Of a stretch of 64,000 nt of DNA, positions 1 to 7,644 are shown piece by piece (the stretch's first letter is position 1; every line of letters begins with the position of its first letter). This DNA is from Chthoniobacter sp. (lineage in GTDB: Bacteria; Verrucomicrobiota; Verrucomicrobiia; Chthoniobacterales; Chthoniobacteraceae), in the NCBI GenBank assembly GCA_021414005.1, contig JAIOPH010000036.1, positions 1 through 64,000 on the forward strand. Direction: 5' to 3'. A program made the position numbers and the translations under genes. The notes below the pieces were generated by a model. The model was given only the letters and a program-made list of their open reading frames with translations, did no database searches and had not been told where the DNA came from.

Positions 1-267
1 GGCGTCGCGGAGCTTGCGCTCGTGGGTGATTTCGCGCGGCATTTTGCACGCGAAACGGAAACCCGGCGGCGTGATTTCGTACCAGTGCGCGGCCGTGTGC
101 GGCGTGGGGATGTGGTAGAAGGTGGAGTCCACCTCGACCGCCGACAGATGGCGCGCGTAAAACTCCAGCCACCTGGCTTGCGCGAGATGCGGAGGATAGA
201 ACGCGCCGCGCCAGTCGTCGAAACTCCAGGCGCAGGTGGCGATGTGAATGTTGGTCTCGGGGTTCAA
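1..267 (-). CDS. DUF72 (YecE-like) protein, N-terminal part, cut by window edge
   Basis: Reading the minus strand from a TTG at 267 gives 89 codons that remain open to base 1. Residues about 10-24 read TCAWSFDDWRGAFYP, the N-terminal signature of the DUF72/YecE family, followed by EVDSTFYHIPTP, a second family block. The family has a TIM-barrel-like fold and no firmly established reaction. Full members have roughly 240-300 residues, so about two thirds of the gene lies outside the window. The frame stays open upstream of the TTG without an ATG; TTG is preferred because NIHIATCAW is where family members begin. Family assignment is confident, the start is not. Confidence 0.75.
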   Translation of the reverse strand, partial: MNPETNIHIATCAWSFDDWRGAFYPPHLAQARWLEFYARHLSAVEVDSTFYHIPTPHTAAHWYEITPPGFRFACKMPREITHERKLRDA

Positions 268-583
268 GCGTCGTCGGGACGATAGCCGCGGAAGCGGCGA
301 TGGGAAGAACCACGGATCGAGGGTGACGGCGAGGTAGTTGTCGGCCAAAGCCACGACAGGAACCGAGATGCCGGGGTGTCGCTTGGCGGCCAAATCACAA
401 AGCCCATCTGGAATCTATCGGTTGCAGCCGGACCTCGCCCCGGATGATCCCGCCAGCGCCTTCGCCGCTTGCTGCCGCGGTGCGAGAAGGCATAGGCTCT
501 CCCTGTGTTCCCTTGTATGAAATGCGCCCATCCTTGGCGGCGGCTCTCGATCCACGCGTGCCCCTGCGCCAGGGCCAGTTCAC
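268..583. other. 316 bp without a recognisable gene
   Basis: The sequence lies between the divergently read DUF72 gene and the first YceI fragment. Short open frames exist on both strands but none shows a family motif. It may hold the DUF72 promoter and degraded sequence left by the rearrangement that produced the two YceI fragments. No terminator or operator could be identified. Confidence 0.4.
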
Positions 584-694
584 ACTCGATCGCACCGCCT
601 ACGGCAGCCACTACGGCTCCGGCAAACTCTTCCGCTTCCCCGGCCCACACCACGTCAACGACCACATCCATCTCCATGTCAAAATCCACGCGGA
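584..694 (+). repeat. 111-bp direct repeat, copy 1 (YceI 3' end)
   Basis: Bases 584-694 match 2166-2276 with four mismatches by direct reading and no gaps. The two copies lie 1582 bp apart in the same orientation and bracket the DUF1016 gene. Confidence 0.85.
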
Positions 695-707
695 TCGGCA
701 GCGGTGA
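584..707 (+). pseudogene. YceI-family C-terminal fragment (upstream copy)
   Basis: The plus strand encodes FTLDRTAYGSHYGSGKLFR and continues to HIHLHVKIHA before a TGA at 705-707. This is the last strand pair of a YceI lipocalin-like domain, the end of a protein that normally has about 170-190 residues. No matching N-terminal part lies upstream. The DNA is about 96% identical to 2166-2276 inside the second YceI fragment. This copy is therefore a duplicated gene end left upstream of the DUF1016 gene, and it is unlikely to make a functional protein. Confidence 0.7.
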
Positions 708-719
708 GCGGCTCGCCCG

Positions 720-1894
720 ATGAAAAAGCCCACGGATACCACTCTGGCGATCAGCGCCGACTACCGGCACTTCATCGAGGCACTGAAGGCACGGGTGCTT
801 TCCGCCCGTATTTCAGCGGCCCGCGCCATTACCCATGAGGCTATCCTGCTCTACTGGGACATCGGGCAGGGCATCGTGGAAAAGCAGGAGGAGCATGGCT
901 GGGGCGACTCGGTGGTTGAGATCGTCGCTGCGGATTTGCAGCGGGCATTCCCGGGAGCCAAAGGCTTCTCTTCGGCCAATATCTGGCGCATGAGGCAGTT
1001 CTATCTCGTTCATAATGAACGGAAATTTCTCGCACAGGTTGTGCGAGAATTGCAGGCCAGCCCTGCCCGGCACCGCCCAAAACCATTTCTGCCACAGCTT
1101 GTGGCAGAAAACTGCAAACCGGATTCTGAGCCAAATCTCGCGCAGGTTGTGCGAGATTTCGCGTCCGCTGTCCCGTGGGGCCATCACGTTCTGATGCTGG
1201 GCCGGATGAAATCCCCTGAAGAACATTTTTGGTATCTCCGCGCCATCGCCCGCTTTGGCTGGTCGCGCAATGTCCTGCTCAATCAGATCAAGGCCGGCGC
1301 CTACGAACGCGCCGTCACGGAAAAGAAGACGCACAACTTCGACCTCGCCCTGCCGGAGCACTTCGCCGAGCAGGCCGACGAGATGCTCAAGAGTTCCTAC
1401 AACCTGGAGTTCCTCGGCCTGCGCCGCGCCGTGCGGGAGCGCGACCTCGAAGACCGCCTCATCACGCGCCTGCAATCCTTCCTGCTCGAACTCGGCTACG
1501 GCTTCTGCTTCGTCGGCCGCCAGCATCGGATCACCCTCGGGAAAAAGGAGTATTTCATCGACCTACTCTTCTACCACCGCTTCCTCAAGGCCCTCGTTGC
1601 CTTCGACCTCAAAGTCGGCCCCTTCGAGCCGGAGTTCGCGGGAAAGATGGATTTTTACCTGAACCTGCTCAACGACAAGGAGCGGGCCCCGGCGAGCAAC
1701 CCTCCATCGGCATCATCCTCTGCGCGGAAAAGGACGACGTGGAAGTCGAGTATGCCCTCCGCACCAAAGCCAACCCCATCGGCGTCGCCGCCTACGCCTT
1801 GCAGTCGAAACTGCCCGGTGAACTGAAAGGAAAACTGCCCACCGCCAAACAGCTCGCCGACATCGTCCGGGCGGAAATGGAGGGAGGAAAATGA
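720..1894 (+). CDS. DUF1016 / YhcG-type PDDEXK nuclease-like protein, frameshifted
   Basis: The product has an N-terminal DUF1016 helical domain (residues about 10-95, with WGDSVVEIVAADLQ and SSANIWRMRQFY) and a C-terminal PDDEXK-like domain (from about residue 200, with GKKEYFIDLLFYHR then LVAFDLKVGPF). The aspartate in FIDLLF and the D-x-K in FDLKVG fit the nuclease core. The family is often carried near restriction or mobile loci; its reaction is not settled. The reading frame shifts at about 1690: before it the protein reads LNLLNDKERAP, and the continuation GEQPSIGIILCAEKDD lies in the +2 frame to the TGA at 1892-1894. One missing G in the GGCCCCGG stretch explains this. Three hairpins lie inside the gene (1027-1159). 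The stop overlaps the ATG of the second YceI fragment as ATGA. Confidence 0.82.
1027..1159. repeat. three intragenic hairpins with shared loop design
   Basis: Three inverted repeats lie inside the DUF1016 gene at 1027-1049, 1086-1110 and 1133-1159. The arms are 10, 11 and 12 bp, each around a 3-base loop (GGT, GCT, GGT). The second hairpin differs from the first in paired positions (CTCGCACA versus CTGCCACA with matching changes in the other arm), so base pairing is conserved rather than sequence. The third has one G-T wobble. They encode related peptides (LAQVVRE, LPQLVAE, LAQVVRD). Confidence 0.8.
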
Positions 1895-2289
1895 GCATCG
1901 CCTGTGAAGGCCTCACCGACCTGGCCATGAACGCCCCGCTCCTCGCGCACCTGCGCACCGCCGATTTCTTCGACACCGGGCACCATCCCACCGCCGAGTT
2001 CGTCGCCGACACCGCCGAGCCGATCGAGACCTGCACCGATGGCACACCGAACCATCTCCTGCGCGGCACGTTCACCCTCCGGGGCATCAGCCGCCCTCTG
2101 GAATTCCCCGTGCTCATCGCCGCGAAGGACGACGGCCAGCACCTCACCGGCCAGGGTGTTTTGGAACTCGACCGCACCGCCTACGGCAGCCACTACGGCT
2201 CCGGCAAACTCTTCCGCTTCCTCGGCCCCCACCTCGTCAACGACCACATCCATCTCCATGTCAAAATCCACGCGGAGTGGGAGGTTTGA
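1891..2289 (+). pseudogene. YceI-family protein lacking its N-terminus
   Basis: The 132-residue frame contains most of a YceI domain: HLRTADFFDTGHHPTAEF (residues about 19-36), LLRGTFTLRGISRPLEFPV (about 55-73) and GQGVLELDRTAYG, ending HVKIHAEWEV. YceI proteins bind isoprenoid-type lipids in the periplasm and usually have a signal peptide plus about 60 further residues before the first motif seen here. Both are missing; the frame starts at an ATG that overlaps the end of the DUF1016 gene. The simplest reading is that the DUF1016 gene replaced the 5' part of this gene. A short cytoplasmic product translated by coupling from DUF1016 is possible but unproven. Confidence 0.75.
2166..2276 (+). 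repeat. 111-bp direct repeat, copy 2 (YceI 3' end)
   Basis: This is the partner of 584-694, lying within the coding sequence of the longer YceI fragment. It differs at four positions and has no indels. Confidence 0.85.
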
Positions 2290-2374
2290 TGCCTACTGCC
2301 CCAGCTAACCACCAATAGCCTATGCAACGCCCCAAATCGCTTCTCCACGATGACCGCGGTAAATAAAGTGCGAC

Positions 2375-3367
2375 ATGGGCACCTTTGACGCGCAGACATT
2401 TTTTGAAAGTATCCCAGCGGATGAGGCCGGCGGATTCGCATTCTTCGATGCCCTACTAGGAGACGCGACGGCCAACGAAAATGGCTGGCGCGACTACAAG
2501 GATGGGCGCTGGTACAAAAATGGGCCGCTACACACTGCTGACGACATCAAAGAATCGGAACGGAAAGCTAAGAAATATTTGGGCGAATACGCTTCTGCAT
2601 TCTCGAACACCGCTGGGGGGATTTTGATCTTTGGAATCGAGACGACCAATGAGACGCCGACTTCGTTACGTCTGGTGTCAGATTGCGCGGCACTGGCGCG
2701 GCGTTTTGAACAACTTGGGCCTAACGCCACCGATCCCCGCGCCGCTGAGATCACAGTTCGAGCGATCCCCTCCGGTCCTGGAGAATCCGAGGGCCTGGTC
2801 ATCGTGCTCATTTGGCCGAGCCGCGTCGGTCCGCATCGTGCCATGTGGGACGACCGCGCTTACTTCATGCGATTGCAAAGCAGCAACGACATCATTCCGA
2901 GTGCCCTGCTAAGAACGATGTTCTATCCGAGGCTGGTGCCGCAGATGCGAGCGAAGGTGGAAATCTTAGTCCAGCGAGTACCAGGAGCTTTCGCGATCAC
3001 TACGACTCTTACTTTGGCAAACCTTGGCCCCGCCAGCGCCGAGGATGTGATCGTTAGCATCGACCCAACGTCGCTAAACCAACAATGGCACCTTCAGAAT
3101 ACTCCTCATTGGCAACAGCTAACCGCGAACCACATTCAGAAACTTTCCTACACAATGCCCCCGAATCTGATGATCCAGAGTGCGTTGACCTTATCGGGGA
3201 CCTGCACCGATTCGTTTGTCCTCAAGGTCTTGATCTTCACGCACAACACGCCAATGCAGTATATCGAAGAGATTATCGATCGGGGACGGCTACATGATGC
3301 CGCCCAAGATCATCAGCGGATTGTCATCGAGCGAAACGCGACCTTCTATTCGAGGGCACAGGCTTGA
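2375..3367 (+). CDS. AlbA_2 / Schlafen-domain protein
   Basis: The 330-residue product has an AlbA_2 (divergent AAA-4, Schlafen-type) domain at about residues 35-185. WRDYKDGRWY corresponds to the usual E/D-F/Y-K entry, YASAFSNTAGGILIFGIE is the conserved A-F-N-T-x-G-G segment, and GPHRAMWDDRAYFMRLQ matches the H-R-A ... Y-x-R end block. The C-terminal half (about 200-330) shows no recognised motif. Members are found as stand-alone putative regulators, in defence loci and in mobile islands; no activity can be assigned here. Codon use is less GC-biased than in the housekeeping genes further on, which suggests acquired DNA. An HNH nuclease gene follows on the same strand after 82 bp. Confidence 0.75.
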   Translation: MGTFDAQTFFESIPADEAGGFAFFDALLGDATANENGWRDYKDGRWYKNGPLHTADDIKESERKAKKYLGEYASAFSNTAGGILIFGIETTNETPTSLRLVSDCAALARRFEQLGPNATDPRAAEITVRAIPSGPGESEGLVIVLIWPSRVGPHRAMWDDRAYFMRLQSSNDIIPSALLRTMFYPRLVPQMRAKVEILVQRVPGAFAITTTLTLANLGPASAEDVIVSIDPTSLNQQWHLQNTPHWQQLTANHIQKLSYTMPPNLMIQSALTLSGTCTDSFVLKVLIFTHNTPMQYIEEIIDRGRLHDAAQDHQRIVIERNATFYSRAQA

Positions 3368-3449
3368 ATTGCGTTGCCTACCGCGATGGAATCCTCCAGT
3401 GCAAACGATGCGGTTCCTCCCGGCTAAACTTCCCATTTACGGTTGAGCC

Positions 3450-3923
3450 ATGAGCGAGCCCACCTCCTCTCAATTCAAACGGCTCAAGAGCGACGAGGCG
3501 CGAAAGACCTTTTATGCCGAACTCAAAGAACCGAAGTGGTGGCTGGGCGGATGTCAGCGGAGCGCCAAGTTCGGGTGGGTGCAGGTCTTCGAGCGAAGCG
3601 ATGGGAAGTGCATCTATTGCTCGCGCGATCTGGCCGCGAGCACGGACGCCCTAGCCGAATCGACCGAGGAGCACCTCGTTCCCCGCTCGCTGCTGGAGGC
3701 GAATGGCGTGAAGTCCGACAACGAGCATAACATGGCCGTCTGCTGCGCGGGCTGTAACGGCCTGAAGGCCGAATACCTGCCGCCCACCTCGCACCTCTGC
3801 TGGAGGAGCCGCAAAACCTTCATCAAGGAATGCAGCCGTTTCGTCGCCGAGTGCCGGCTGAAGAACTTCCAGAAATACAAATCGCATGTGGAGAACGTGC
3901 TCAAGAAGCGTGCGGGCATGTGA
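3450..3923 (+). CDS. HNH endonuclease family protein
   Basis: The 157-residue product carries a zinc-finger HNH nuclease core. CIYCSRDL (residues about 52-59) gives the first C-x2-C, EEHLVPRSL (about 72-80) gives the first HNH histidine, and NMAVCCAGCNGLKA (about 95-108) gives the central Asn and second C-x2-C. This layout matches small HNH proteins of phage and restriction systems. It may cut DNA together with the upstream AlbA_2 protein, but that is inference from adjacency. The ATG at 3450 precedes the first motif by a normal distance. Downstream lies a broken toxin gene. Confidence 0.8.
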   Translation: MSEPTSSQFKRLKSDEARKTFYAELKEPKWWLGGCQRSAKFGWVQVFERSDGKCIYCSRDLAASTDALAESTEEHLVPRSLLEANGVKSDNEHNMAVCCAGCNGLKAEYLPPTSHLCWRSRKTFIKECSRFVAECRLKNFQKYKSHVENVLKKRAGM

Positions 3924-3961
3924 ATGTGGCGTGCGACACGGGCGAGGAAACGATGTTCCAC

Positions 3962-3992
3962 CTCGTTCCCAAAGCCCCACTTTGGGAACGAG
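3962..3992. repeat. small palindromic repeat, copy P1
   Basis: CTCGTTCCCAAAG is followed by a CCCCA loop and the exact reverse complement, giving 13-bp arms. The same palindrome occurs at 25837-25867 and in degraded form at 24772-24808. P1 sits exactly where the downstream PIN-domain reading frame loses its N-terminal half. Confidence 0.9.
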
Positions 3993-4198
3993 ATGAAAAG
4001 GCCCGAACCGATGCCGCGCACATCGCCGTGGCCGCAGTGCATGGAATAGACTTTCTGGTGACGTGGAATTGCCGGCACATTGCCAATGCGGAGATGGAAC
4101 CGCGCAGCCGCGAGGTGTGCGTGCGCCACGGCTGGCGATACCCGACGATTTGCACGCCTGAGCAATTGCTGCCAAAAGAAGAGGGAGAAACACCATGA
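3992..4198 (+). pseudogene. PIN-domain (VapC-like) toxin, C-terminal remnant
   Basis: From base 3992 the plus strand reads RTDAAHIAVAAVHGIDFLVT, then WNCRHIANAEM and RYPTICTPEQLL. This is the C-terminal half of a PIN-domain RNase toxin, with the D-x-x-H-x-A-x-A helix and the T-W-N-x-x-H-I active-site strand. The N-terminal half with the first catalytic aspartate is absent, and the frame instead runs back into palindrome P1. The stop overlaps the next gene's ATG as ATGA, a coupling typical of toxin-antitoxin pairs. An intact relative would have about 140-160 residues. It is very likely inactive. Confidence 0.7.
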
Positions 4199-4389
4199 AC
4201 GATCCCATCGTCGAAGAAGTCCGCCGCATCCGCGCGGAGATCGCCGCCCGCAACGGCAACAACCTGCGCCGCATTTTCGAAGACGCGCGCAGGCGCCAAG
4301 GCTCCGACGGACGCCGCGTCGTCTCTTACGATCCGGCGGATACCGTGGAATCTGGGTGCGTTGTTCGTGAGGAACCACCCGAGAAATAG
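4195..4389 (+). CDS. small antitoxin-like protein paired with the PIN remnant
   Basis: A 64-residue product starts MNDPIVEEVRRIRAEIAARN and continues NLRRIFEDARRRQGSDGRRV. Short charged helical proteins of this type, with a near-identical MNDPIVEEVR start, sit beside PIN toxins in other genomes as I recall it, so an antitoxin-like role is inferred. The ATG overlaps the TGA of the PIN remnant. The tail after residue 48 (DTVESGCVVREEPPEK) does not resemble the rest and may result from a later junction. Whether it is expressed without a functional toxin is unknown. Confidence 0.5.
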   Translation: MNDPIVEEVRRIRAEIAARNGNNLRRIFEDARRRQGSDGRRVVSYDPADTVESGCVVREEPPEK

Positions 4390-4479
4390 GCGTTCTCTTT
4401 TCCAAGGAATCTGCGGGCGCTGGCGTCCGGACTTGCCGAGCAGGCGAACAGCGACCTGAATCCCGATCAACTTTTCACC

Positions 4480-4926
4480 ATGACAACTACGCCCACCACC
4501 ACGTCACCCCATCTCCTTTCCCCCTTCGACCTCCGCGGCCTGCCGCTACGCAATCGCGTGGTGATGGCGCCTCTCACGCGGGGGCGGGCGGGGCGGGAGC
4601 GGGTGCCCAATGACCTCATGCTGGAGTATTACACGCAGCGGGCTGCGGCGGGGTTGATCCTGGCGGAGGCGACGACGATCTCGGAAGAGGGATTCGGCTG
4701 GGTGGATTCGCCGGGCATTTACAATGAGGCGCAGGTGGCAGGTTGGGCGAAGATCACGGCGGCGCTCCATGCGCGCGGGACGCCGATCTTTCTCCAGCTC
4801 TGGCATCTGGGGCGCGCTTCGCACAGCAGCTATCACGGCGGGCAGCCGGCGGTGTCGGCGTCGGCGATCCCCGGTGAGCTTGGACGCGGGGAAGCACAAG
4901 CGCGGGATCGCGCTCTGCTCGTTTGA
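4480..4926 (+). pseudogene. old yellow enzyme (NemA-like alkene reductase), truncated after about 130 residues
   Basis: Residues 10-130 match the N-terminal third of an FMN-dependent NADH:flavin oxidoreductase: LLSPFDLRGLPLRNRVVMAP is the conserved opening, followed by PLTRGRA, AGLILAEATTISEEGFG, DSPGIYN and FLQLWHLGRASH. The LWHLGR histidine belongs to the flavin/substrate site. Family members have about 350-370 residues; here similarity ends near SASAIPGE and the frame stops 17 codons later at 4926. The catalytic barrel is incomplete, so the product should be inactive. The break marks the right edge of the rearranged region before the rsmI-lptE block. Confidence 0.8.
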
Positions 4927-5011
4927 GCTGCGGGCGAGGTGAAAATTCGCGCCGCAAGACAGCGGGCGGAACCAGCTCACTGAACCGCGCGAAGCGGGCG
5001 GGCGCTGGCTC

Positions 5012-5680
5012 TCACCGCTCGGCCGGGCTGATGAGGAAGACGATCTCGCCTTTCACCGGTTTCGCCGAGTAGTGGGCGAGGAGTTCGGGGCCGGTGCCGA
5101 TGCGGTATTCCTCGAACTGTTTGGTCAGCTCGCGGGCGACGCAGAGGGTGCGCTCGGGGAAGTGCTGGGCGCAAACGGCGAGGGTCTTGAGCAGGCGGTG
5201 CGGCGACTCGAAGAAGACGCTGGTGACGTCGCGCGCGGCGGCCGCGCGCAAGTCGCGCTCGCGCCCGCCACTTTTCACGGGGAGAAAGCCGCCGTAGAAA
5301 AACTGCTCGGCGGCAAAGCCGCTGCCAACGAGCGCGGTGAGCACGGCGCTGGGGCCGGGGAGGATGGTGTAGGGCAGCCCGCGCGCGATGCAGGCGCGCA
5401 GGAGCCGGTGGCCGGGGTCACTGATGCCGGGCAGGCCGGCGTCGGTGATGAGCGCGATGTTTTTGCCGGCGGCGAGTTCTTCGATGAGTTCGGCAGTGCG
5501 GCGGGCTTCGTTGTGCTCGTGGTAGCTGACGAGCGGTTTCGCGATGGCGAAATGGCGCAGGAGATTGCCAGAGTGCCGCGTGTCCTCGCAGGCGATAAGG
5601 TCCGCGCTTTTCAAAACCTCCAGTGCGCGGAGCGTGATGTCGCCGAGATTCCCAATGGGCGTGGGGATGAGGGTCAGCAT
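5012..5680 (-). CDS. rsmI: 16S rRNA (cytidine(1402)-2'-O)-methyltransferase RsmI
   Basis: The 222-residue protein belongs to the tetrapyrrole-methylase fold family. LIPTPIGNLGDIT (residues 4-16) is the RsmI opening, EDTRHSGNLLRHF (about 32-44) and LITDAGLPGISDPG (about 77-90) are SAM/substrate loops, and ILPGPSAVLTAL (about 107-118) is the central motif. RsmI methylates the ribose of C1402 in 16S rRNA using SAM. E. coli RsmI has 286 residues; the missing C-terminal extension is also absent in many short orthologues. The ATG at 5680 places the SAM motif directly at the N-terminus, as usual. The lptE-like gene lies upstream on the same strand. Confidence 0.93.
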   Translation of the reverse strand: MLTLIPTPIGNLGDITLRALEVLKSADLIACEDTRHSGNLLRHFAIAKPLVSYHEHNEARRTAELIEELAAGKNIALITDAGLPGISDPGHRLLRACIARGLPYTILPGPSAVLTALVGSGFAAEQFFYGGFLPVKSGGRERDLRAAAARDVTSVFFESPHRLLKTLAVCAQHFPERTLCVARELTKQFEEYRIGTGPELLAHYSAKPVKGEIVFLISPAER

Positions 5681-5781
5681 GTGGCCATTTAGGATTTAGC
5701 AATTAGGATTTGGACCGCCTCGCCCTGCCGCGGCGCACGCATGGCGAAATGCCAAATCTTAAATACTCAATGCCCGCCGTC

Positions 5782-6306
5782 TCACCAGCCTTCCGAGAGG
5801 TGGCTGACGATGTCTTTCGCGAGATCTTCGGCGGCGAGCGGCAGGGCCTGGCGTTCGTCCTGGGTGAGGTCGGCGGCGATGGTGTCAGTGCCGCTGACAA
5901 AGAAGGTGGTCTGCCCGACGGCGCTGCGGCGGTCGAGAACTACTCCGGTGACGCGGTCGTGGACTTCGTAGGTGCAACGGAGGGTGAGGGTGTATTCGCG
6001 GGTCAGGAGGACGTTGCCGCGCACGGAGCGGGAAGGACGCCGGATCACCTGTTCGAGGTGGCCCTGAAAAATGGCGTCGGCGGCGTTTTCGCGGGCGATC
6101 TGATAGGTGCCGTCCTGCTGAAACTGCTTGATGACGGAGTTGGCGAGTAGCACCTCGACTCGCGGGAGCAGGGTGTCGTTCTTGAAGGTCGGGACGGCGA
6201 TGGTCGTGACTTTGGCCATTCGCGTGGGCTTGATCGGCCCGACGTGATACCCGGCGCAGCCGCCGAGCAGCAGCGCGGCGACGGGGAGAAGCAGGGCGAA
6301 TCTCAT
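5782..6306 (-). CDS. lptE: LPS-assembly lipoprotein LptE-like
   Basis: The 174-residue protein has a lipoprotein signal ending LLLGGC (residues 12-17), so it should be acylated and outer-membrane attached. TIAVPTFKNDTLLPRVEVLL (about 35-54) and the DGTYQIARENAADAIFQG stretch (about 65-82) match LptE proteins, which plug the LptD barrel and help deliver lipopolysaccharide to the surface. Length fits the family (about 165-195). Its ATG overlaps the stop of the BamD-like gene as ATGA, so the two outer-membrane biogenesis genes are probably co-translated. LptE sequences diverge strongly, hence moderate confidence in the symbol. Confidence 0.75.
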   Translation of the reverse strand: MRFALLLPVAALLLGGCAGYHVGPIKPTRMAKVTTIAVPTFKNDTLLPRVEVLLANSVIKQFQQDGTYQIARENAADAIFQGHLEQVIRRPSRSVRGNVLLTREYTLTLRCTYEVHDRVTGVVLDRRSAVGQTTFFVSGTDTIAADLTQDERQALPLAAEDLAKDIVSHLSEGW

Positions 6307-7517
6307 TCCGGTGGTTTCGGGAGATCGGGGTCGGGTGTGGAGGGCAACTCGGGCTCCACGGCGGGACCGATTTTCGACGGTGAGGTGCGGAGCTTGGGCT
6401 TACCGCCGGGGCCCTTGTCGATCTTCTCCTCGGGTACGACGACGGGCGGGCCGACGTAGTCGGGGCGGGAAGCGGTGTCGAGTTTTGCCTGAAGTTTCCG
6501 ACGCTGAGCGGCGCGGGCTCCAGTCTCGGTGCGCTCGGGGCCGGCGCGGAGCGCGTCCTCGCCGTAGAGTTGCTTCATTTCCTCGATGCGCGTCTTGGCG
6601 ATCTCGCTCTCGGGTGAGCCGGGCTGGGATTTGATGACGTCATTGTAATAGATGACGGCGGCGCGGTGCTGCTTCGTCTTGTCGTAAAAACGGGCGATCT
6701 CGAGCGCGCTCTTGGTCGTGCCGCCTTCGAGCGACTTCATGTTGTCCTTGGCCTGTGAAACCTTTTCGCTTTCCGGGTAGCGGTTGATGAAATCCTCGAA
6801 CGACTCACGCGCTTTGGCGACCGAGGCCCGGTCGTAGGAACCTTCGCGCGTCTCCTGCATCCGCACGTAGCCGACTTGGTAAAGCGCGTCGTCGGCGATG
6901 GCGTCGCCGGCGTATTTCGTGACCACCGTTTGGTATGCTTTGATGGCCTCGGGATACTTGCCCTGCTTCTCCAGCGCCTGGCCCACATTGAACTGCGCGA
7001 GCGGTGCGTACTTACTAAACGGCGCGCTTTTCACGATGCTCTCGAACATGGCTTGCGCCCGCCCCATGGACGCGGTGGTGGGCACGCCGAGCACTTTCTT
7101 TTTTTGGCCTTCGAGAAAGAGTTTGCCGATGGCGAACATCTGCTCGACGACGGAGTCGAAATCGCTGCCCTGCGGATATTTCGTGAGATAGCCATTGTAG
7201 GCGTCGAAAGCCTTGTCGTAGTCGCCGTGTTTCTGGAGCAGCACACCCATCTTGCGCTGCGCCTTGGGAGCCAGCATGGAAAGGCCGTAGCGCTTGACCA
7301 GCACCTTGCACGCTTTGTAAGCGCCGATGTCATCGCCTTTCGCCTCGAGATCCTCCGCGTAACGCATCTGCGCCACGGCGGAACCGGTGTCCGCGGAAGC
7401 CGCGTCGCCTTCCACGGACCAGCCCTCCGAGGACCGGTAAACCACCGCCGCATCGCAGCGCAGCGACGCGACGCCACTGAGGAGCGTCAGCGAAAGAACG
7501 AGCGCAATTTTTGACAT
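6303..7517 (-). CDS. BamD-like tetratricopeptide-repeat protein
   Basis: The 404-residue protein starts with a signal peptide (residues 1-23). TPR-like helix pairs cover about 50-310: AYKACKVLVKRYGLSMLAPK, AFDAYNGYLTKYP, APLAQFNVGQALEKQGKYPE, IKAYQTVVTKYAGDAIADDA and SFEDFINRYPESEKVSQA. The spacing and the A-x-x-x-Y-x-x-x-x-x-x-Y-P rhythm resemble BamD/YfiO, the outer-membrane assembly factor. It lacks a clear lipobox and is longer than BamD (about 245 residues), with a proline-rich tail of about 70 residues. It overlaps the lptE gene by 4 bp. Assignment to the BAM complex is inference from fold and neighbour. Confidence 0.7.
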   Translation of the reverse strand: MSKIALVLSLTLLSGVASLRCDAAVVYRSSEGWSVEGDAASADTGSAVAQMRYAEDLEAKGDDIGAYKACKVLVKRYGLSMLAPKAQRKMGVLLQKHGDYDKAFDAYNGYLTKYPQGSDFDSVVEQMFAIGKLFLEGQKKKVLGVPTTASMGRAQAMFESIVKSAPFSKYAPLAQFNVGQALEKQGKYPEAIKAYQTVVTKYAGDAIADDALYQVGYVRMQETREGSYDRASVAKARESFEDFINRYPESEKVSQAKDNMKSLEGGTTKSALEIARFYDKTKQHRAAVIYYNDVIKSQPGSPESEIAKTRIEEMKQLYGEDALRAGPERTETGARAAQRRKLQAKLDTASRPDYVGPPVVVPEEKIDKGPGGKPKLRTSPSKIGPAVEPELPSTPDPDLPKPPE

Positions 7518-7644
7518 AAGGTGCGGACGCTAAGCGAGCGTCGCCGGGGGCGTCAAGCGGTTGCCTGTCGCGGCGCGCCGGTAAGAAAAAGCCTGCGTCT
7601 TTCTGCGGCCGCGGTAAAACTCCGCGCCCTCACGCCACCGCACC

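Noticed and set aside
264..770. A 168-codon minus-strand open frame across the first YceI fragment
   Set aside because: It runs antisense to a clearly coding YceI segment and its start overlaps the DUF1016 start; no domain similarity is visible.
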